64,000 bases of DNA from Clostridium sp. D53t1_180928_C8 (GTDB lineage Bacteria; Bacillota; Clostridia; Clostridiales; Clostridiaceae), in NCBI RefSeq assembly GCF_015667795.1, contig NZ_JADPEL010000012.1, forward strand, positions 49,872 through 113,871, in the 5' to 3' direction. Position numbers and translations under genes: made by a program. Numbering within the stretch: the first letter of the stretch is position 1; each line of letters starts with the position of its first letter. A model generated the notes under the pieces. It was given only the letters and a program-made list of their open reading frames with translations. It made no database searches and was not told where the DNA came from. Positions 58,933-64,000 of this stretch are shown here, piece after piece.

Positions 58933-60375
58933 ATGCAAAATGTAGCAAATAACGAAAGAAAAGGGTTTTTTAAGAAGTTTAGTGGGGGAATAAAGATTCC
59001 ACATACTTTAGTTATTATTTTTTCAATAATAGTTTTAGTAGCTATAGCAACTTACATAGTTCCGGGGGGATCTTATGAAAGGGTAGTAACGGAAGTTAAT
59101 GGACAGAGTAGAACTGTAGTTTTAAATGGATCATTTACATATGTTCAGAATGAAGCACAAGGATTATTTTCTGTGATGCAGGCACCAGTAAAAGGGCTTG
59201 AACAGTCAGCAGAAATTATAGCTTTCTTATTCATAGTTGGTGGTGCATTTAATTTAATAACAAGAACAAAGGCAATAGATTCAGCTATTGCTAAAGTTGT
59301 TAATGTTTTTAAGGGAAATGAAATATTAATAATTCCTATTATATTTACATTATTTTCTCTTGGTGGTGCAACTTTTGGTATGACAGAAGAGGCAATACCA
59401 TTTATAACAATATTAGTACCATTAATGCTTGCCTTAGGGTTTGATAGTATATTAGCAGTTGGAATAAGTTATTTAGGTTGTATCGTGGGATTTGCAACAG
59501 CTATGCTTAATCCATTTACAGTTGGAATAGCACAATCAATAGCTGAAATTCCATTATTTTCAGGAGTAACATATCGTACTATTGCATGGGTTATAACAAC
59601 AATTATAGGAATTATATTCTTAATGGTTTATGCAAGAAAAGTTAAGAAAAATCCTGAATTTAGTCCAATGTATAAAATAGATCAAGAAAAACGTGAAAAG
59701 TTAAGTGATATTCAAAGTGAAGAGGTTAAATTTACATTTGCACATAAAATTATTATTGCTTCAATTGGTGTTTGTTTAGCAGTTATTATATGGGGCGTGT
59801 TAAAGCAAGGTTTCTGGATTCCAGAAATAGCAGCAGTATTCTTAATAACAGGAATATTTGCAGGAATAGTTGGTGGGTTAAAGGCTGATGAAATGGCAGA
59901 ATCTTTTATAGCTGGAGCTAAGGATATGATTGGAGCTGCAATGATAATTGGATTTGCAAGAGCTATAGTAATAATAGCTGAAAATGCTCAAATTATAGAT
60001 ACAATATTATATGGCTTATCATCATTTATTGGTAAGTTACCATCAATGTTAGCTGCATGTGTGATGCTACCAGTTCAGATGTTTATAAACTTCTTTGTTA
60101 TTTCAGGTTCAGGACAAGCGGCATTAACTATGCCTATATTAGCACCACTTGGTGATTTACTTGAAATATCAAGACAAACAACAGTATTAATATTCCAATT
60201 AGGAGATGGTTTTTCAAATGCTATTTTCCCAACATCAGGAGTATTAATGGCGTGTCTAGGAATGGCTGGTATACCTTATTCAAAATGGTTTAAGTGGATA
60301 ATGCCATTACAAATTATTTTATTTGCACTAGGTATAATATTTATAACTTGTGCTATGATGATGGGATGGGCTTAG
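58933..60375 (+). CDS. YfcC/ArcD-family transporter, predicted lysine or lysine-peptide importer
   Basis: A 480-residue membrane protein with about 12 helices of the YfcC/DcuC-like basic amino acid antiporter superfamily. It starts with a soluble segment and IPHTLVIIFSIIVLVAIATY, followed by VPGGSYERV, typical of the family; later GMTEEAIPFITILVPLMLAL and FPTSGVLMACLGMAGIPYSKW (regions). AGGGGGA precedes the ATG. Lysine riboswitch control argues for import of lysine or a lysine-containing compound; arginine/ornithine exchange is the usual family role and remains an alternative. Confidence 0.88.
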   Translation: MQNVANNERKGFFKKFSGGIKIPHTLVIIFSIIVLVAIATYIVPGGSYERVVTEVNGQSRTVVLNGSFTYVQNEAQGLFSVMQAPVKGLEQSAEIIAFLFIVGGAFNLITRTKAIDSAIAKVVNVFKGNEILIIPIIFTLFSLGGATFGMTEEAIPFITILVPLMLALGFDSILAVGISYLGCIVGFATAMLNPFTVGIAQSIAEIPLFSGVTYRTIAWVITTIIGIIFLMVYARKVKKNPEFSPMYKIDQEKREKLSDIQSEEVKFTFAHKIIIASIGVCLAVIIWGVLKQGFWIPEIAAVFLITGIFAGIVGGLKADEMAESFIAGAKDMIGAAMIIGFARAIVIIAENAQIIDTILYGLSSFIGKLPSMLAACVMLPVQMFINFFVISGSGQAALTMPILAPLGDLLEISRQTTVLIFQLGDGFSNAIFPTSGVLMACLGMAGIPYSKWFKWIMPLQIILFALGIIFITCAMMMGWA

Positions 60376-60573
60376 TTTAGAGTTAGTAGTTAGAACGATT
60401 ATCAAATATTAACAAATAATATAACATAGATTTAAAATTTATTAATTTATAGTTATGTAAGAAAATATATAGTAAGAATATGCTCGATATCTGTTATAGA
60501 AAATTGTTGTAGCTTTTTTATTACAGGTGGAGGGCATATTTCTTTAATAACATAATATGGGGGGAAATAATAA

Positions 60574-61704
60574 ATGAAAGAAAGATTATATAATGAAGGT
60601 CAATTAATTAAGGAAAGATTAGCTGAAATAAGTGATTACATATATAGAAATCCAGAGCTAGGGAATGAAGAATATAAGGCAGTTGGAGCATTAACTACTT
60701 TTTTAAGAGAGCATGAATTTGAAATAGAGTGTCCTTATGCTGAAATGAATACCGCATTTAAAGCTACATTTGATAGTGGAAAAGAAGGTATGACAGTAGG
60801 GTACTTATGTGAATATGATGCTCTTCCTAAAATAGGACATGGATGCGGACACAACATGATTGGTGTTATGTCAGCTGGTGCAGGAGTTGTTTTAAGTAAA
60901 GTTTTATCTGAAATTGGTGGAAAGATTATAGTTTATGGAACTCCAGCAGAAGAGACTAATGGTGGAAAGGTTATATTAACAGAAGCAGGCGCATTTGATG
61001 AGTTAGATGCTGCTATGATAGTTCATCCAGATGGAGAAACTAGAGCTAGTGGATCAAGTAGTGCATTATATCCAATAAGATTCATATATAAAGGAAAAAC
61101 TGCTCATGCAGCATCATGTCCAGAGAAAGGAATAAACGCTTTAAATAGTGTTATTCAATTATTCAATGGAATAGATGCACTTCGTCAGCATGTAACACCA
61201 GATGTAAGAATGCATGGAATAATAACTAAAGGTGGAGTTGCAGCAAATATAGTACCAGATGAGGCAATTGCAGATTTCTATTTTAGAGCAGCTACTAAGG
61301 AAAGAGTAACTGAAGTTGTAGAAAAGGTTAAAAAAATTGCAGAAGGTGCAGCTTTAATGACAGGAGCAACTCTTGAAATGGAAAGATATGAATTACCTTA
61401 TGATGATTTAAAAACAAATGAAGCATTATCAGAAATGTTTAATAATAACTTAAGAGAATTAGGAATTACAGATATAAAGGAAGCTAAGGCAACTGGAGGT
61501 TCAAGTGATATAGGAAATGTTAGTCATGTTACACCGACAATTCATCCGTATATTGGAGTAACAGATTGTCCCATTGTTGGACATAGTGTTGAAATGGCAA
61601 ATTCAACAATAACAAGTAAGGCACACGATAGATTATTAATAGCAGCTTTAGCTATGGCTTATACAGGTTATGATATAATAGTTAAAAATGAAAGTTTAAG
61701 ATAA
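60574..61704 (+). CDS. M20-family metallopeptidase/amidohydrolase
   Basis: A 376-residue two-domain zinc hydrolase of the M20D group. The metal motif is LCEYDALPKIGHGCGHN near residues 88-104, the catalytic Glu pair is in GTPAEETNGG and a His ligand lies in MIVHPDGE. The dimerisation domain has KGKTAHAASCPEKGINALN. The family holds aminoacyl-amide and dipeptide hydrolases; the mammalian relative PM20D2 cuts beta-alanyl-lysine, fitting its place after a lysine-riboswitch-controlled transporter. No promoter or terminator was seen in the 198-base gap, so it is probably in the same transcript. GGGGGGA precedes the ATG. Confidence 0.88.
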   Translation: MKERLYNEGQLIKERLAEISDYIYRNPELGNEEYKAVGALTTFLREHEFEIECPYAEMNTAFKATFDSGKEGMTVGYLCEYDALPKIGHGCGHNMIGVMSAGAGVVLSKVLSEIGGKIIVYGTPAEETNGGKVILTEAGAFDELDAAMIVHPDGETRASGSSSALYPIRFIYKGKTAHAASCPEKGINALNSVIQLFNGIDALRQHVTPDVRMHGIITKGGVAANIVPDEAIADFYFRAATKERVTEVVEKVKKIAEGAALMTGATLEMERYELPYDDLKTNEALSEMFNNNLRELGITDIKEAKATGGSSDIGNVSHVTPTIHPYIGVTDCPIVGHSVEMANSTITSKAHDRLLIAALAMAYTGYDIIVKNESLR

Positions 61705-61709
61705 AAAAT

Positions 61710-61753
61710 CTACTTACGGGGTCAATCGAATATAAGATTGACCCCGTAGGTAG
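61710..61753. terminator. Bidirectional terminator after the M20 gene
   Basis: 18-base arms (CTACTTACGGGGTCAATC and complement with one G-U), eight-base loop. Rich in G/C for this genome. Confidence 0.88.
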
Positions 61754-61759
61754 GTTTTA

Positions 61760-62482
61760 TTACTTTACAAGATATTTAATTCCACGAGTTGAAATTAAGC
61801 ACTCCTCATCATTAATCATATGAGCTATTCTATCCTTTTTATTAATTTCTTTGATTTTATCTTTGTTTACTATAAAAGAAGTATGACATCTGCAAAATCT
61901 ATCATCTAATATTTCTTCTAATTCTTTCATTTTTTTATAGAATTCTATTTTCTTATCCATACAATGAACTATGACTTTATGAATAGTTGATGATGTTTCA
62001 AAAAATAAAATTTTGTCATAATCAATATTTTGTATTTTATCATTGGCCTTTATAGTAAGTACTTTGTGAAATTTAGTTGCTTTTGATATTTTATCATTAG
62101 CATTTTTTAGGCAGTCTTTTATTCTTATGGGTATAATTTTAAAATCGGTTTTTAATATATAATCCATAGCTTCAACTTTATGAAAGAATATTGTACTACT
62201 TTTACTTGGATCAGCAGTTATGAATATTATAAAGCATCTAGGATCATAATAACGTATTTTTTTAGCAAGATTTATTCCATCAATATCTGAATTTAAATGT
62301 ATATCTAAAAAGTATATTCCAGTATAATTTGTATCTTTTATAATATCTAATAACTTATAAGGATCAGAAGTTACTAATGAAAGCTCCATATCATAATTCT
62401 CAATACAAATAGTATTAGATATTATCTCCTTTAGATAAAGTTGTTGATAATATTCATCTTCACAAATATAAACTTTAAGCAT
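61760..62482 (-). CDS. LytTR-family response regulator
   Basis: A 240-residue AgrA-like regulator. The receiver domain opens with KVYICEDEYYQQ and its phosphorylated Asp is in IYFLDIHLNSDIDG. The C-terminal LytTR DNA-binding domain carries ILFFETSSTIHKVIVH and FCRCHTSFIVNKDKI. The minus-strand ATG follows AAGGAGG. No histidine kinase is in the window. AgrA-type regulators commonly control bacteriocins and toxins, and a bacteriocin gene is divergent to it. Confidence 0.92.
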   Translation of the reverse strand: MLKVYICEDEYYQQLYLKEIISNTICIENYDMELSLVTSDPYKLLDIIKDTNYTGIYFLDIHLNSDIDGINLAKKIRYYDPRCFIIFITADPSKSSTIFFHKVEAMDYILKTDFKIIPIRIKDCLKNANDKISKATKFHKVLTIKANDKIQNIDYDKILFFETSSTIHKVIVHCMDKKIEFYKKMKELEEILDDRFCRCHTSFIVNKDKIKEINKKDRIAHMINDEECLISTRGIKYLVK

Positions 62483-62832
62483 AATAACCTCCTTTTAACA
62501 AAATAGAAAACGTTACCAGAATATTTTATCATGATTTCAAAGCTTGGTTCAATAAATAAATGTAAAAAAGAGTATTATTTATTACTTTTTGTAAAAATAT
62601 ACAAAATAATAACAAAAATGCAATGAATTTTATTAGAAATAAAAGAATTTTATAAGATTTAGATAAAAAATGATAAATTTAAAATAAAAAGTGAATCTTT
62701 TAATAGCATAAATCGCAAAAATTAGAAAAAACAAATAAAGTATTATATAAATGAAAATATGTGTAAAAAAATGGTTATTATAAAAGTGTGATATCGATAT
62801 CAAAAAAAAGTTAAGTTCGGGGGGACAAAATA
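62483..62832. promoter_or_regulatory. Intergenic region between regulator and bacteriocin genes
   Basis: A 350-base, very A/T-rich region without a gene. TGATATCGATATCA at 62789-62802 is a perfect 14-base palindrome close to the bacteriocin ribosome site (GGGGGGA). A catabolite-repression-like GAAAACGTTACCA is at 62507-62519, near the regulator start. No pair of LytTR repeats was found. Confidence 0.4.
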
Positions 62833-63132
62833 ATGAAAATAAAAAATATTAAAAAATCAATAACAGCATTAGTTTTAGGGGGAATAATTTTATCAAATTC
62901 AGCAGTAGCAATGGCTGCTAAAAAGAATATTGGAGGAGGGATATTATATTATGGGGTAACATTTACAGAATGTTATTCAAATTATTATCATTCTACAAAG
63001 ACTCATATGTCAACAGCTGTAAATGGTAAAGGATATATGAAGAAGAGTTACTGGATTAATTCTAGATATACATCTTATGCAAGTATAGATAGAACATTAA
63101 CTGGAAATGCATCTTATTATGATACTAAATAA
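62833..63132 (+). CDS. Lactococcin 972-like bacteriocin precursor
   Basis: A 99-residue secreted peptide. A Sec signal peptide (KKSITALVLGGIILSNSAVAMA, residues 7-28 as a region) ends near AMAAKK. The mature part has GGGILYYGV, YSNYYHSTKTHMSTAVNG, and GNASYYDTK at the end, the pattern of lactococcin 972 (YSNYHHxxKxH...V, ASxYY), a lipid II-binding bacteriocin that blocks septum formation. It is followed by a lipoprotein gene, as is usual for immunity/transport partners. Assigned from memory of the family pattern. Confidence 0.8.
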   Translation: MKIKNIKKSITALVLGGIILSNSAVAMAAKKNIGGGILYYGVTFTECYSNYYHSTKTHMSTAVNGKGYMKKSYWINSRYTSYASIDRTLTGNASYYDTK

Positions 63133-63155
63133 AAAGTCATAATATAAAAGTTACA

Positions 63156-63185
63156 TTCCTACCTAAATAAATTTTTAGGTAGGAA
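63156..63185 (+). terminator. Hairpin between bacteriocin and lipoprotein genes
   Basis: TTCCTACCTAAA and TTTAGGTAGGAA perfect arms with a six-base loop, no T-run: a likely attenuator that lowers downstream expression relative to the bacteriocin. Confidence 0.6.
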
Positions 63186-63221
63186 ATTACTAAATATAGA
63201 TTAAGAATTGGGGGAAATTAT

Positions 63222-64000
63222 GTGGGGAAACTTAAAAGTATAGTTAATGTTTTACTAATAAGTATAGTAATCTTAATAAATATTGCTGGATGTTCAATTG
63301 AGGAAAAAAATGTTATTTCAGATAATTTGTTTATAGAAGAAAAAATAATAGTTCCAAGAGAATTAAATCAAATATTTAAAGTTGTTAAAAAGGATTATAG
63401 CTTAGAGGTATTAGGAATTAGTGAAAATAATGATTTAGTATATTTTGAAGTTGATGATAATTTTAACTCGTGGAAAAGTATAGATATAGATTTTATAAAT
63501 GAATTAATAGAGGAGAAAGAGATAATTTTATCTACTGATATAAATTCAGAAGGGGAAATAGTTATTCATTATGTAGACAATTATGAGGAAAAGGAAAAGA
63601 TATTATTGATTAATCTAAATACTTCTGAAGTATTTAAATTAAGTTTAGAAAATCAAGCTAATAAAGTATATATACATAATAATGGAGAAATAATAGTGTA
63701 TTTCCAAGAAGATGAGAAAATAAAGCATTATGATATGAAAAGTAATACTTTAATTAGAGAATACAATAATATTGTTATGGCAGATATAGAAGTCGTAGAT
63801 AATGAATTAATTATTAATGACAGTGATAAAGAGGAAATAGATTTTTACAATATAGAAACTGGTGAATGTGTAAAATCTATTGATAAATTAAGTAAATATA
63901 ATAATTGTTTTATTTTTTTAGATAGATATTCTAAGGATACTTACTTTAAAAGTAATGAAGGAGTATTCAAATATAATTATGATAATAATCAAGTAGAATT
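63222..64000 (+). CDS. Lipoprotein downstream of the bacteriocin gene (truncated by window end)
   Basis: The frame is open to the end of the window, so the gene is incomplete. A GTG at 63222 after GGGGGAAA starts a chain with a type II signal peptide (LLISIVILINIAGC) whose lipobox Cys is at residue 24. The rest alternates short strands such as NLFIEEKIIVPRELN, IIVYFQEDEKIKHYDM and IIINDSDKEE-like ELIINDSDKEE, suggesting a beta-propeller. I do not recognise the family; position suggests immunity, sensing or processing for the bacteriocin. Confidence 0.8.
   Translation, partial: MGKLKSIVNVLLISIVILINIAGCSIEEKNVISDNLFIEEKIIVPRELNQIFKVVKKDYSLEVLGISENNDLVYFEVDDNFNSWKSIDIDFINELIEEKEIILSTDINSEGEIVIHYVDNYEEKEKILLINLNTSEVFKLSLENQANKVYIHNNGEIIVYFQEDEKIKHYDMKSNTLIREYNNIVMADIEVVDNELIINDSDKEEIDFYNIETGECVKSIDKLSKYNNCFIFLDRYSKDTYFKSNEGVFKYNYDNNQVE

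Overview
This is a contiguous piece of an AT-rich Firmicute chromosome. The house-keeping blocks uvrC-murB, rapZ-yvcK-whiA, dnaE-pfkA-pyk and lepB-ftsH, strong GGAGG-type ribosome binding sites, frequent TTG/GTG starts and abundant A/T-rich hairpin terminators all fit Clostridium sensu stricto. No rRNA, tRNA, CRISPR array, transposase or prophage was seen.

Layout. 1-3.6 kb: end of a penicillin-binding protein, uvrC, murB. 3.65-5.7 kb: a small cassette of a Hanks-type protein kinase, an unknown protein and a Ser/Arg/Asn-rich repeat protein. Both transcription units of this cassette start with near-identical sequences that match the mother-cell sigma-K promoter consensus. 5.8-9.2 kb: rapZ-yvcK-whiA. 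9.3-14.9 kb: dnaE, split into three exons by two group I introns, each carrying a decayed LAGLIDADG homing endonuclease gene. 15-20 kb: pfkA, pyk, a 23S rRNA uracil methyltransferase. 19.8-27.6 kb: accessory genes (AraC regulator, HAD-like protein with a changed nucleophile, FAD oxidoreductase, TetR regulator, manganese exporter, radical SAM protein, cyclopropane fatty acid synthase). 27.7-29.6 kb (minus strand): glucose-type PTS IICB with a GlcT-type antiterminator leader. 30.1-30.5 kb: a cluster of DnaA boxes. 30.5-40.8 kb: sfsA, a DUF1576 membrane protein pair, lysine-riboswitch-controlled lysA, lepB, ftsH, helD.

The last third is sugar and peptide utilisation. A LicT-type antiterminator and a glucose-family PTS (41-44 kb) precede a sortase-anchored GH63 glucosidase whose leader carries a matching RNA antiterminator site overlapping a terminator. 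A lactose-type unit follows (GPH symporter with an N-terminal frameshift, AraC regulator, lacZ with two 21-bp direct repeats at its promoter). Next comes a chitobiose/cellobiose PTS operon (IIB, IIC, GH4, ChbG deacetylase, IIA, then a GntR/UTRA regulator). A second lysine riboswitch controls a YfcC-family transporter and an M20 peptidase, suggesting scavenging of lysine or a lysine conjugate. The window ends in a lactococcin-972-like bacteriocin gene with a LytTR response regulator on one side and a lipoprotein gene on the other that runs off the end.

The two most unusual items are the kinase/SR-protein sporulation cassette, which resembles the CotH/CotG idea built from different parts, and the double group I intron interruption of dnaE. 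One of those introns lies between codons for two catalytic aspartates.
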